Origin: Crocodylus rhombifer
Taxonomy: Eukaryota; Chordata; Crocodylia; Crocodylidae
NCBI GenBank assembly: GCA_038503035.1
Contig: JAVSML010024441.1
Location: 124,001-188,000, forward strand
Length of the DNA stretch: 64,000 nucleotides
Direction of reading: 5' to 3'
Made by a program: the position numbers and the translations under genes. The notes below the pieces were generated by a model. It was not told the DNA's origin and did not search any database. It saw nothing but the letters and a program-made list of their open reading frames with translations. Positions 23,006-34,450 of this stretch are shown in pieces. The stretch's first letter is position 1. Each line of letters begins with the position of its first letter.

Positions 23006-26000
23006 CTCATAGCAGTAAATAGGAAACTAGGCCTTTTATGTTGGTGTGTAGTCAGAAAACATGTTTGTTAAGAACCCAGCCAAATCCATGTGGTTTCCTC
23101 CTATTCAGCACTATAGTCAGCGTACTACAGGGGTTCATGGGGCAGTCACTACAGGGGGCATGAGAGGGTTTCCCTCCACAGGACAGGCTTTGTGAAAAGC
23201 AAAGATTTCCAAGTCTAAGTGAAAAGTTGGGCTCCTAACTCCATATTCAGCTTTTTCAGAAATGCTGCATTTTGTCTTGCCCTCTAGATGTCCTTGGGTT
23301 TCATTTCTGGGGTGCAGGGGCATCCTCCTCCTTTATATTTACTGAGGGCTCAAGTGTGGCAGACTTCATTACTCAAGTAGCCCATTGAAATCCACAGATG
23401 ACACTGCACCCTTAACAAGTAGACAAATGTTTAGGACGTAAGTGGGGTTCTAGCCCATCTCTTCATTGCTGCCCAGGGTAGCTGGTGAGTACCTGAGATG
23501 AAATACATTGCTCACTCTGAAGCTTCAGGGGGGAGTGTGTTTCCTTCCTCCAGATTGTCCTGTAACTGTGGCAAAGCCATTACAGTCCCCATTACATTGA
23601 CCATGGGTATATGTGGATGACTAATGTTTCATCCTCTGCTGAGGGGCCAGCATCAGGCTCCATAGGATGTGTAAATCCTCAAGATGACTTTTGTGGGGCT
23701 GTGGTGATGCCCAGGCCTCAGCACAGAAGGGATTTCGCCCACTGGTCCTGACTGTGCTCATATTCAGACTGGTTTTACATTGGAGTGACTCCCCCAGTTT
23801 CCTTGGAGCTACTCAAGATTTGCTTTGGTGTTTGAATAGAGGATCAGGTCCGGGGTATTTCCTTTTCAGGGGCCTCAGTGGAAATCAGCGGGTGTCTTTC
23901 CAGTGATTTCAGCAGGCTTTGGACCAGATTCAAGTAAACTCAGTCCTATGAAGTTTCACAGACTGTGCTCAATGCCATGTTCCTAGCTCAAGCAAGGGTC
24001 CCATGGAAGTCAGCAGGAGCCAGGTACGCCCAAATGAGGCACACAGCACCAGGCCCTGTATGTTATTTATTACAGGGAGGGATGATTTGGCATAACTGCA
24101 GAATAGAGATAAACAAGGGGAGACATTTCGATCAGTTTAAGAAAGAAAATTTCTAAAGGGAAAAAGAAGAAAAACTCAGAGTTGCCAATGACTGTAAAAC
24201 ACACAAATTATTCAATCTGTGCTTCACAGACAAGACATTTTTGATTCCAAGGCAAAGAAAAATAGGCAAGACTTCAAGCTACAAGCCAGAAATATCATGT
24301 AACCGGTAACAGGCTTTTATTGACATAGGAAGTGGGATGGTTTTGATAAAATAAGAGCCCGTACAAACAATTTTCTTTCCCCATAACTCAGACTGAAGCA
24401 CTACATGGTTTAAAAAAAGAATATGTTTATTTCCACCTCCCATGCCCCCCCCCCCACTGTCTTTTTTGCATATTTGGTTCTCAAGCAGACAAAGAGCACG
24501 GTGATCAAAGAACTGATAGTTCGTAGGTAAGTACAGCACGGGGATTTAACCTTCCTCTTGCTTAAAGGGGTCAGACACCCGCAAGATGCCTCTTGCTGAA
24601 GCTCTCAAACTAAGGCTGAGCTAGGAGCCTCTGAGCAAGCTATAAGCTTGCTGGTCTCCCGTGCACCAAGGAATTTCATTGTGGAGTAGCAGTGGTACAT
24701 AAGGGGCTGGAGGAACAAGGGGGCACAGACAGTCTTGCAAGGTGCTTTAGCTGCAGAGTTCCATGTATCTCCATGCAGTTGTCCCTTACTGAAAACCGGA
24801 AATGCCTGAGAGCTCCGCCTGCGTCTGTTCCAGTCCTTTCCCTTTGTGGTGTAGGCAGAACCTGCTTCCATGGATGCTGAGCCCAGGCCACCGTTCAGGT
24901 AGTCCCCTGTAGTGAAGTTAAGCTGTACTGGCTGGGTTTGACTGCAAGTCAGGAGAATGCACAGCCTGCCTGTGCAGGCATATTCCTGGCAACAACTTGA
25001 AACCTGTGTCTTCTCTACTACAGGGACTTCTGTGTTCTTGACCAGAGATGGACTCACACTGAAACCACAGGTCCAAATAATTTTGTAGAAAGGCCAAAGG
25101 GTGGGAAATGTCCCCAGGTCTGAATCCCACAGGCAGCCATGCTTATTCCTTGGGTTTAGACCTGAGGTATTCTCTGAAAGACCCGCAGTTCAGGAATTCA
25201 CTGTCTTCTTGAGTTTGTTCTACCTAAAAGCACTTCCCAGGCCATCTCCTCTTTTAGCCTTGTCATTGGCCAATGCCCAGCAGAGACATAGTCTCTATGC
25301 ATGTCTCTCATTCAGGATTGCACTGAGAAATCAGGATAGCAACAGCATAAATGCATCTTTATTAGGAGCCAAACCAAGCTGCTTTTGAAGGGCTATTTAG
25401 ATTTCCATTTGGATTTAAATTTTGGCCCTTGGGTCCTTTGCAACCTTTGACCTAGAGTTCTCTCTGGCCAGAAAAAGATCTCACTTCATTTCACTTGTCT
25501 TTAAACTACCCCTCAGCACAGCGCAGCCCTATTTGGCTGGTTTATGTGTGCATAAAAATGGAAAAAGTTAATATCAAGCAGTCTTCTTCACACCCTTCCT
25601 CCTTCTTTCTCAAGTCTCTGCCTTCCACCCCCCACCTCGGCTCTCACCTCTCCAAGCAGGAACTACAGAGCTGTTTATGTCTGCCTTGCTGCCTGCTTCT
25701 CATTAAGAGTCCAGCGAACTAAACCTTCCCTGGGGCTGCCAAGCTGTCAGAGGCAGGTGATGTAACTCTGACGCAGTGGGTGGTATCTTCGCAGCCGGAC
25801 TAAATAAGAATCGGATTTGGAACGCCCAGGCACGTGCACACCGTGGCGCACTGCCTATTGCACTCTTCCAGCGTGCTGGTAGGAATCATCTCTCTCTGCC
25901 TTCACTATGTATGTGTGCATCATAGTTTTCACATGTTTTTGAAGGAAAAGGAGAAAAATGATACCCGTGCAAGTCACCCAGCTGTCTTTACTCCATGTAG

Positions 26001-26020
26001 AAAGCAGCCACCAGGGCAAG
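23006..26020. other. No gene seen in 3 kb
   Basis: The 150-codon minus-strand frame at 24,605-25,057 and smaller frames lack motifs. A poly-C run of about 13 bases lies at 24,446-24,459. About 25,740-25,870 has several CpG in otherwise CpG-poor surroundings, but is too short for an island. Confidence 0.4.
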
Positions 26021-26361
26021 AACTAAAACAGTGCTTCTCAGCCAGGACGCTGTCACCCTGCGGGACCTGGAGATCCTTTCAAGGGTGCCATGGGGTGCCA
26101 CACAATGTTAGCATTGTTAGTTGTTCAGATTCAATTCACAAGTTAAACCCAGAGTTTTCACGTAGTAATCCATTGTGTTGACCTGTTGTGAGCTTTCTGA
26201 ATTCTTGACAACAGAATTGCTCTATTATTTTTCTGCAGTCAACAAGGAATGAAAACCAAGAACTGGCATTTTCCAAGGGGTTCGCCAAGTCTTTCAAGTG
26301 GTGCCTTGAAATATCAAGAGGTACCTCAGGTCTAAGAAGGTTGAGAACCACTGAACTCAAT
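26021..26361 (-). mobile_element. hAT (MER1/Charlie-type) element with a diverged 8-bp TSD
   Basis: The element spans 26,029-26,353, beginning CAGTGCTTCTCAGCC and ending GGTTGAGAACCACTG, a clear inverted pair. The flanks AACTAAAA (26,021) and AACTCAAT (26,354) agree at 6 of 8 positions. Read in reverse, the terminal 60 bases ('ggtacctc...atatttcaaggcacc') look like a typical Charlie-type end. No coding region is present. Confidence 0.75.
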
Positions 26362-27431
26362 TCACTGCTTACAAATAAAACTGTACACAGGTATGGCTTT
26401 TATCTGGCCCATATGATGTCAGATGATGTACTGAGAGAGGATGCTTTTGGAAAATGGAAGCGCCAGTGTTATCTGGTCTATATCACATGGGTGATGGAAT
26501 TAATAATTGTGGGTTCAACCGATGCCTTTTCTTTTACTGTGTACTGCACATGCACATCTCTGCCCATTCTCCCTATGAGCAGAGCTACTGGGCAGCATTT
26601 TGCCTTCAGAGTGGCTACAGCATGTTGCAGAAGAGATGCTTATGCTGTGCTCTCCTCCTGGAGAGTTTGCTTTTGTGGTGGTCTTCTTTGGTCTGTGCTT
26701 TTCTCGTTGCATAGGGAAAGATCACAATGATGCCAGTGGGCCTGCATTATTGTGATGGGCAATGGATATAATAGTTCCAAGAGTGCTTGCAAATATCCTC
26801 CATTAGCTCTGAGGCCTGGTCTTGATTTATTAAGATGTACATTTGTGCATTCCAGTTTGGAAAGGGGAAGTTCATTAGAATGATTAATCTTTTGTTACTT
26901 CCAACTCTCATCCCACAGTATTTCTTGCTATTTACTGCTGGATCTGTTGTGTGGAATATTCCTCTTCATCTGCAGTTGAATACTCAGATTGGGTGTTGTG
27001 TTAACAGAGTGGTTAGTGTTCAGTTCCCTTAGTTTGCTTATTTTTTGAAAAATGACATTTAAAAGAGAAAAGTGCAGGGAAAGGGGAAGTGGTGTGTGAA
27101 AAATCAGTACTCTGTGGTTTCAAGCATACATAATATTAGAAGGGATAAGTACACTGAAAATATTTACAAATTCAATGAAGTGCCTACATGGAGACAGAAT
27201 CTGTGATATGGAATTCAGGCGCACACAGGTAGTATGTTGTTTTAAATGCTCTCTCATGCATGTATACTCTAACTTTGCAGGACTCTCAGGAGTTTCCATT
27301 TTGTTATGCAAAGTTCCAGCCATTGGCATTTGGTTGCATAGGCTATATATGAAGGTGTGCATTGCTTCTGTCGTCTTATCCACCCCGACCTTACTGTCAC
27401 AGAGTCATGGCCTGAGTGGTGGAGAAGGTCA
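26362..27431. other. No gene seen
   Basis: Overlapping short frames only, none with a recognised domain. Confidence 0.4.
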
Positions 27432-27728
27432 GTCTAGACCAGCATTTCTCAATCCCTGGGTCATGACCCAAAAGTGGATCACAGAAATATATGAAAGGGT
27501 CACAAACAAACTTAAAAAAATGAATCAATAAACTTTAAAGTGGATTCTCCTTTAAAGGAGAAAAACATGAGAAACTGTGGCCTTTCCCTTGCAGGCTGGC
27601 GGAGATCAAGCCTGTGAAGGCCTAATGGGGGCCCCTGTGCCCCACACACTAGCAGGCTGGGTTGGGACTGACCATTGATGTTTACATGTGTCCTGGTCCA
27701 AAAAAGGTTGAAAACCACTGATCTAGAC
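27432..27728. mobile_element. Short hAT-type element with an 8-bp TSD
   Basis: The element spans 27,440-27,720 and starts CAGCATTTCTCAATCCCTGG, followed by a 'gtcatgaccc' box. It ends 'ggttgaaaaccactg'. The flanks GTCTAGAC (27,432) and ATCTAGAC (27,721) match at 7 of 8 bases. At about 281 bp it is a compact non-autonomous copy of the same broad type as the one at 19,453 (shared 'gggtca(c/t)gaccc' box near the start). Confidence 0.8.
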
Positions 27729-27867
27729 AATGAGCTGTCTCTAGCTTTAAAAACATCTATTAATTCAGCTGCTCTTCAGGGCTAAAACCACCCTGCTGCA
27801 TGCACTGGTACACTTATATGTCCATACTGACATCCTATCCAGGGAGACTCATGTGGAGCTCAGGTCC

Positions 27868-28032
27868 CCAAAGGTACTTAGGCACCTAAGTCCTATTTAC
27901 ATGCCAATTTACTACTAAAAAGGGAGGCTCTGGGAATAAATGACTTGCCCTAGGTCACAACGTAAGTCTGTCGCAGAGCAGGAGACAGAGCTCCCAGCTC
28001 CAACCCAAGCACTGGCTCATCCTCCCTGTTAC
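27868..28032 (-). repeat. Old 'cctaagt' repeat joined to a MIR-like fragment
   Basis: 'ggtacttaggcacctaagtc' is the old dispersed repeat word. It is followed by 'atgacttgccctaggtcaca' and 'gcagagcaggagacagagct', the reverse complement of the MIR-type core and 5' side. Confidence 0.5.
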
Positions 28033-28905
28033 AAACCCTGTTGTAGCCACAAGCTCACGGTGCCTCTCCGACCTGCCGTTCTCTTTCAGCTGTGGGCTGG
28101 TGGGCTGTCACCTGCCTTTGCTGCAGCACCCTGTTCCCCTCACAGAGGTTACAGTGAGCCTGCCCCACAACCTCCTGGCATTGGGACAGATCACCCTCTG
28201 TTGAGGAATGTGTAATATTTCCCATTTCCTTTGCTCTTAGCTGCCTCAAATACACTGTCTTTTGTAACTCTTCTAAATGGCAATTATACAGCTGTGAGCT
28301 GCCTGAGGCCAGTAAATTGCAAGGGCTGGAATTATGTTCCCTGCTACCTTTCTGACAAGCATGAGACTTTTACTGCTTTCCTTCAGTTAGTTGCTTTCCC
28401 CCTCAAGGCTTTTCACACCCCAAAGAGTGTCAGGATTTAAGACTGGCCCCCACAGCTCCAAGAGACACTTTTGGTTTTATTCCTTCATCTCTCCATAAAC
28501 TGCTTTGTTCAGCGGTGGGAGGGGGAGCGGGGGCTTTGCATGACATTACAAGGGACCGTCTGAGCAAAGTGACTCATGCTATACATCTATAGATTAAAGA
28601 AAGGGTGAGGGGCAGGTGCCAAAATGGTGGTGTCACTCACAAAAGCCAAGGCCAGGACTTGGATTTAGCAGCACAAGTGTTTCCATTCCCAGTGACTCAC
28701 TCGCTTGGCTGCTCTCATGCGCTGGAACAGCTTGGCACATGGAAAAGCAAAGGAGCTGCTAGTGATGTAAGCTTGTGTCCCACTTGCAATGCCTTCCTGG
28801 GGTGCCTACTAAATGGGTGATAGAGGGATGCTCTTTCCTAGAGGGTCCAGGTTTCTGTTCATATTTGTATAGTGCCTAGAGAAAAAGTTCCTGGACTATA
28901 GGGCT
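28033..28905. other. No gene seen
   Basis: Unique sequence. A short 'tttgtatagtgcctag' tail motif at about 28,865 hints at a SINE end just before the CR1. Confidence 0.35.
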
Positions 28906-28910
28906 GAGAT

Positions 28911-28937
28911 TTCATAGATTTCATAGATTTCATAGAC
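28911..28937 (-). repeat. CR1 terminal 9-bp tandem repeat
   Basis: Three units (ttcatagat, ttcatagat, ttcatagac) mark the 3' terminus of the minus-strand CR1. In CR1-family elements such short terminal repeats are taken to be where reverse transcription starts. Confidence 0.9.
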
Positions 28938-29000
28938 ATTAGGGCTGGAAGGGACCTCGGGAGATCATCGAGTCCAGCCCCCTGCCCAAAGGGCAGGAAG

Positions 29001-31545
29001 TCAGCTGGGGTCATAGGATCCCAGCAAGATACTCTTGAAGGTGTTCAATGTAGGTGCTTGAACCACCTCCGCTGGCAGACTGTTCCAGACCTTGGGGGCT
29101 CGGACAGTAAAGAAATTCTTCCTTATGTCCAGGCTGAAACGGTCTTGCAGGAGTTTGTGACCCTTCGACCTCGTCATCCCTTGGGGCGCTCTGGTGAACA
29201 GACGTTCCCCCAGATCCTGGTGGTCACCCCTGATAAACTTATAGGTGGCCATCAGATCCCCCCTGAGCCTGCGCTTTTCCAGGCTAAAGAGTCCCATGGC
29301 TCTCAGCCTGTCATCGTAAGATCTGTTTTCCTGACCTCTGATCATGCGCGTGGCTCTCCTCTGGACTCTCTCAAGCTTCTCCACATCCTTTTTGAATTGT
29401 GGAGCCCAAAACTGGACGCAGTACTCCAGCTGTGGCCTCACCAAGGCCGAGTACAAGGGGAGAATGACGTCCCAGGATTTGCTCGAGAAGCATCTATGGA
29501 TGCACGCCAGCATTTTGGTGGCTTTACTAGCCGCAGCATCGCATTGGAGGCTCATGTTCATCTTGTGGTCAATGATGACCCCCAAGTCTCTTTCTTCTGT
29601 AGTGCTAACCAACGTAGCACTGCCGAGCCTATAAGGGTGCTGCAGGTTTTTCCTCCCAAGGTGGAGAACCTTGCATTTTTTGGTGTTAAACACCATGAGG
29701 TTCTCGTCCGCCCATTTGCTGAGCTTGTCCAGGTCAGCCTGCATCACCCGCCTATCTTCTGGCGTGGATGCTTTGCCCCAAAGTTTGGTGTCATCGGCGA
29801 ACTTGGCCAGTCCACTCCTGACTCCAATGTCCACATCGTTAATGAAGATGTTGAACAGTATGGGTCCCAGGACAGAGCCTTGAGGGACCCCACTGGTCAC
29901 AGGGCACCACGATGAGTGACTGCCATCGATTACAACCCTCTGGGTCCGACCACGGAGCCAATTTCCCAGCCAGCGGATCATGGTGGAGCCAAGGCCACAA
30001 CTGGCCAGTTTGGCCAAGAGGTGATCGTGGGATACCAGATCAAAGGCTTTTTTGAAGTCAAGATATATGACATCAATCTCTTCTCCCTTGTCCAGGTGAT
30101 AGGTCACCTGGTCATAGAAGGAAATGAGATTGGTCAAACAAGACCTACCCGCAACAAACCCGTGCTGGCTATCCCTTAGGATGTTAGCCTGGGCCAGTCC
30201 CTCAAGGATGGCCTCCTTCATAAACTTTTCTAAGATCTTCCCCAGGATAGAAGTCAGGCTAATGGGCCTGTAGTTAGCCGGATCCACTCTCCTCCCTTTC
30301 TTGAAGATCGGCACCACATTGGCCTTCTTCCAGTCTTCGGGCACTACACCAGAGCGCCAGGAGTTTTCAAAGATCTGTGCCAGGGGCTGGGCTATGACGC
30401 TCGCCAGCTCCTTGAGTACCCTGGGGTGCAGGTTGTCAGGGCCAGCTGACTTGAATGTATCCAGCTTCTCAAGGTGTTTCTTCACGAGGTCAGCATTTAT
30501 GGAGGGTAGGGGATCCCTGGATCTCCCTGTCCCATAGCAGGCATGGGCGTCCCATGGGACTGATGAAAGACTGATGCAAAGTACCTATTTACTAGGTTGG
30601 CTTTTTCCTGGGCGTCAGTTGTCAGTTGCCCCATCTGGTTTAGCAGGGGTCCAACATTGCCCTTGCTTTTCCTCCAGCTCCCCACATATCTGAAAAAGGA
30701 CTTTTTGTTGTCCTTGATGCCTGAAGCTAGTTGGAGTTCAGTTGCAGCCTTGGCTTTCCTGGTTTGCTCCCTGCAGGACCGGACCAGCGCGGAGTAATCC
30801 TCCTTGGAGGTGAATCCCATCCTCCATCCTTTGTAGGCTTTCCTTTTTAGCCACAGGAGGTCTGCTAGGTCCCTGGAGAGCCAGGGGGGCTGCTGTGTCC
30901 TCTTGCTGCCTTTCCTCCGTGTTGGAATAGATTTAGCTTGTGCATTGAAGATCGCTTCCTTGAGAAGCAACCACTCTTCTTGAACTCCCAACTCCCTGGG
31001 GTCATGGTCCCTGAAGGCCTGACCGACTAGCCTCTTGAGCTTGTCAAAGTTGGCTTTTCTGAAGTCAAGGACTTCTGTGTTGCTGACTGACTTGCCAGCT
31101 TTACGGCGGATGGTGAAGGTGATCAGCTTGTGGTCGCTGTCACCCAACTTCCCATCAATCACTAGGTCGCCGATTAGGTCGTCCCCCGTAGCCAGTACCA
31201 GGTCAAGCAGCGCTTTTCCTCTCGTTGGCCCATAGACTTCTTGAGTCAGGTAGAGGTCATCCACACACGAGAGAAAGCTTTGCGCCCGCTCAGATTTAGC
31301 TGAGTGATCTTCCCACGAGATGTCTGGGTAATTGAAGTCACCCATGACAACCAAGGTCCTGGAGCAAGCGGCCTCAGTCAGTTCCTGGACGAACTCCTGG
31401 TCAAGCTCAGGCTTTGAGTGGGAGGTCTGTAGTAGACTCCCACCGTTGTGTCCCCTGTGCCGAATTCCCCACAAATTTTTACCCAGATATAGAAGAGCTG
31501 CATGTTTTGCAGAGCAGTAGGAATCAGATACCCAGTGGTGCCTGT
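29001..31545 (-). pseudogene. CR1 ORF2 remnant: partial endonuclease plus reverse transcriptase
   Basis: The protein would nick target DNA and copy the element RNA. The 325-codon open part (31,474-30,497) holds endonuclease motifs GDFN (about 31,342) and DSDH (about 31,140), then a basic linker. The 494-codon part (30,485-29,001, ending in TGA) holds the RT motifs NYRPISLTS, YLDFKKAFD (catalytic Asp near 30,059), SGVPQGSVLGP and FADD (29,801-29,790), then the CR1 C-terminal region to the normal stop. The reading frame shifts near 30,490-30,560. It shifts again near 31,405, upstream of which a third part in another frame reads GDTTVGVYYRPP. No stop interrupts the RT part. The N-terminal endonuclease half is absent, so the copy cannot be autonomous. 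Confidence 0.9.
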
Positions 31546-31560
31546 AAAGAGCCCTTAAAC

Positions 31561-32420
31561 AAAGAGGTAATCAACTAGAGCAGGGTGGAAGACAAGAACA
31601 ACTCTTTTATGAAAGTGTATTTCATTTTTAATGAAAATATTTTATGACTTTTGCAATTAAAATTTTAACTGAAACTCCCCATTTCATCCCCTTTGAACCA
31701 GCTGGCAACAGATTGAGATGTCAAAAATATCCTTTGCAATTAAAACATGTACACTTTGTCCATCTGGCTAATATGCGACTGATCACTCTGAGCTCTTACA
31801 TTTCTAGGGATATTCATGTGATTAAGGATTGTGGGAATGAAGCTCATAACCTTCAATGGGGATTTTGCCTGAATAAGACATGGGATCGTAGTAGGCAGTT
31901 ATGGTTCCAGTAGGGTTTCCTGGAAAAGGCAATCTGACCACATGTTATACATAACCCACCTCTGTTGACACTGTCTGAAAACCGCTCTTCCATATTATAC
32001 TAATTAAAATGACTCCTGAAGAATGCATCCCAGCAGGACCTGACTTTCTGCTGAGGAATGCAGTTGCTCTGAAACCTTGCAAGGGATGGTAATGAAATAC
32101 TTATTTTCTGTGAAATCTCAAAAAAGGTATATATATATTTACCATTATTTAACTGGGGGGTTTTTTGGATGAGCCAAACCCAAACCAAAAATTGTTGGTT
32201 TAAAAATTATGAACAATATCAGTTCACAATAACTGGAACATTTGCACTTTGGCCTTGTCAATTTTTTTTCTTGGAGACATGTCCTTTCACTCTCTAGTTC
32301 CATACCTTTTTCCATAAGGGAAAATATGATAAAGAGAAAGGGGGAATGAAAACCAAAATATTATTTTATGTGTTAAAAAACTAAAAAATATTGACCAAAC
32401 ATACATACACACACATATAT
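31561..32420. repeat. AT-rich tract with dispersed-repeat character and short microsatellites
   Basis: Runs such as 'tgaaaatattttatgacttt', a 'tatatatata' at about 32,129-32,138 and an 'acatacacacacatatatat' stretch at 32,400-32,421. It resembles other AT-rich tracts in the window. No terminal repeats or coding sequence are visible. Confidence 0.35.
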
Positions 32421-33181
32421 ATGAAAATCTGATTTAAATCAAAAAGCAGTTTATTTATCAAAAAATGCTTCAGCTATAAGTTTCCAAACAGCTCCACCTC
32501 TTGCACCTGACTGTTTTAGACTGCATCTCCCTCCCTTTGATGCTCCCCTGTGCATGCCTCTTAGTATTTCTTTTGCTGATGCATAGGAACCTCAGTAATG
32601 GAGAAGAGCTCCATTGTGCCGGTTCTGTGCAGGCACTGATCCAAAAATGGTCCCTGCTGCAAAGAGCTTGCAATCTCATTAGCTCTGAGTGAGTCCAGAC
32701 AATTACATCTCGATCTCTACAGCAACTCTGCCCATCCTCTCAGTGACTCCCTTATACACAGAGGTAACAAGTATGGAATGTTTTTAGGAGCTAGATTCAA
32801 TAACTGAAGGTCACCGACTTTGGTTAATAACATTTGCAGGAATTTTGCAGGTATTAGATTAGACGTGGGGGAGGGAAGAAGAGGAGTCTTCAGATTTTCC
32901 TCCTGAATAAAACAGCAGCATCTTCAAAACACGGAGGCAACAGTTACAAACTGGAAAGTAAGAAAGCTGCTGAGCTGGTTCCCCACTATGTTCCAGTCCT
33001 GTCACTCGGCATGGCTTCATTATTTTCAGTGATGATACTAGTCAGCGGGCTGGTTCATTGACTTCAGTATTACTGAGCAGTGAATCAGGCAACATGATTT
33101 CTCACAGAAGCCATTAACAAGACTGTCAGGCCTAAATTCAGTTCTTAGAGCTACAGGTTATAGGTCAAATTTTGTTGTTAG
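32421..33181. other. Mostly unique; scrap of an old SINE near 32,600
   Basis: 'ttctgtgcaggcactgatcc' and 'gtccctgctgcaaagagctt' match the '...tccctgccccaaagagcttacaatct' part of an old amniote repeat, also seen at 34,245. The rest is unremarkable. Confidence 0.4.
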
Positions 33182-33430
33182 TGGGTGCATCTAACACGTT
33201 CATTAATGCACAGTAGTTCCTGTGCATTTAATTTAGTACTTTCTTAATGAAGTGCTAACCAAATACGCAGTAACTGAGTTTCTGGACAGTAGCAAAAGCC
33301 TTTTTAGTGATGCTACTGCACAGTAGCCTAATAATATTACGCAGTAGCATATTAGCACTCTCTGTGCTGTGATGTGCTACTGCGCAGTGTATTGGGCAAC
33401 TATGCAGTAAGCGTCTCGTGTAGATGCGCC
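33182..33430. mobile_element. MITE-like element with 'catctacac' ends (copy 2)
   Basis: The left end 'gggtgcatctaacacg' and the right end 'cgtgtagatgcgcc' are an inverted pair. The interior repeats 'cagtagc', 'acgcagtag' and 'cattaatgca', as at 5,512-5,763. There is no coding sequence, and no clear target duplication. Confidence 0.6.
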
Positions 33431-33515
33431 TAATTTCTGTTTTCCAGATGGGCTGGTAAGACACAGAGAGATTAAGTGACATCAAGGTCACACTGGAAGT
33501 TTGATGCAAAGCAAG
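33431..33515 (-). repeat. MIR-like SINE fragment abutting the MITE
   Basis: 'ttttccagatgggctggtaa' and 'agagattaagtgacatcaag' followed by 'gtcacactggaag' is the reverse complement of the MIR core. The MITE right end touches it, so the MITE may have inserted into an older MIR. Confidence 0.5.
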
Positions 33516-34220
33516 AGACTAAGTGCTGGCCTCCCAAAGGCCCAACTTGCGCCCATGCACCCAGACTGGAGAGACATCTTGGGTCTCTCTTGACTTCATT
33601 TCAGCCACTCAGTGTAACTAAGGGCTACTGCTAAGAAATACTGCCCATCTCTCACTTGTGTGATTCTGCAATACTAGCTCAGGTCATGAAACCACTGGGC
33701 TCATCCAGGGAGTCCTGTAAATCAACAGCTCTCTAACTGTGGTGTGGGGAATACCACATTCCCATGGAGAGGGTTGGCTGTGGCGGGATCTTTGTTTGCA
33801 AATTGGTCTGAAGAGTCATGGAATTAGCCCAGATTTGTATCTTTTACCAGTAAATGTAGAGATCTGGTAAAACCAGCACAGTGGAAGATCTGATTCATAT
33901 TTGTAATGAAAATGCCACATTTTTTCCCCACAAAAAATGTCCCTTTGCTTTTGACCCACATTGTACGCGGCCATAAAAATAACGCTTGAGTCACAAATCT
34001 GGATAATTCAAATGCTGACTGGGGAGGGAGTTCAGAATATTACTAGCAGAGAAGCAAAGTGGTCTTAGTCCTTCATTTTTATCATCACTCCAAGTGTTAC
34101 AGTAGTGCGTGGGGACCCCAGCTAAGATCAGGGTCCTGCTATGAGACCGCTGAACACACACATGGGGATTACACTCATTTGGAATCGAGCAGTCTTATTC
34201 TGGAATAGGAGCGTCCAGAC
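33516..34220. other. No gene seen; possible decayed hAT end near 33,727
   Basis: 'cagctctctaactgtggtgt' resembles a hAT left end (CAGnGGTTCTCAAACTGTGG) but no partner end was found. Confidence 0.25.
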
Positions 34221-34224
34221 GGAG

Positions 34225-34450
34225 TTAATCAAGGAAAGCCTTTAGCAAGAGGCAGTCCCTGTTCCCAGGAGCTTACAGGTGAATCAGAGCAGACAGACCA
34301 AGTGAAAGCGGTTATCCTTGGTTTACGGAGCAAGAACTGAGGCACCGAGAAGTGAAGCGATTTGCCTCAGGTTATACAGGGTCCTGGAGCAAGCAGAGAG
34401 ACTAAGCCTCCCTAATCAGCAAGTGTGTAGCTCCATCCTGCAAAGAGGGA
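34225..34450 (-). repeat. Composite old SINE: 'gcagtccctg' box plus MIR-like core
   Basis: 'gcagtccctgttcccaggag' and 'cttacaggtgaatcagagca' are followed by 'aactgaggcaccgagaagtg' and 'gatttgcctcaggttataca'. This is the usual order of an old amniote repeat in reverse orientation. Confidence 0.55.

Larger units (their letters stand above)
28911..31560 (-). mobile_element. CR1 LINE, 5'-truncated, best-preserved copy
   Basis: A non-LTR retrotransposon read on the minus strand, about 2.65 kb. Its 3' end carries three 9-bp units (TTCATAGAT-type, plus-strand view) at 28,911-28,937, the terminal short repeat that defines CR1 instead of poly-A. The conserved 3' box 'gggctggaagggacctcg' follows at 28,942. 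The body encodes a partial endonuclease, linker and reverse transcriptase. The 5' half of ORF2 and all of ORF1 are missing, the usual result of incomplete reverse transcription. The 5' border near 31,545-31,560 is approximate. Few lesions for its length suggest a fairly recent insertion. Confidence 0.93.

Noticed and set aside
24605..25057. 150-codon minus-strand open frame
   Set aside because: No domain; other frames are open in the same stretch.
29058..29915. 285-codon plus-strand open frame
   Set aside because: It is the antisense of the CR1 reverse transcriptase coding region and has no motif of its own.
31561..32420. Further 5' CR1 sequence upstream of the 31.5-kb border
   Set aside because: The protein frames end near 31,560 and composition turns sharply AT-rich, with no endonuclease N-terminal motif.
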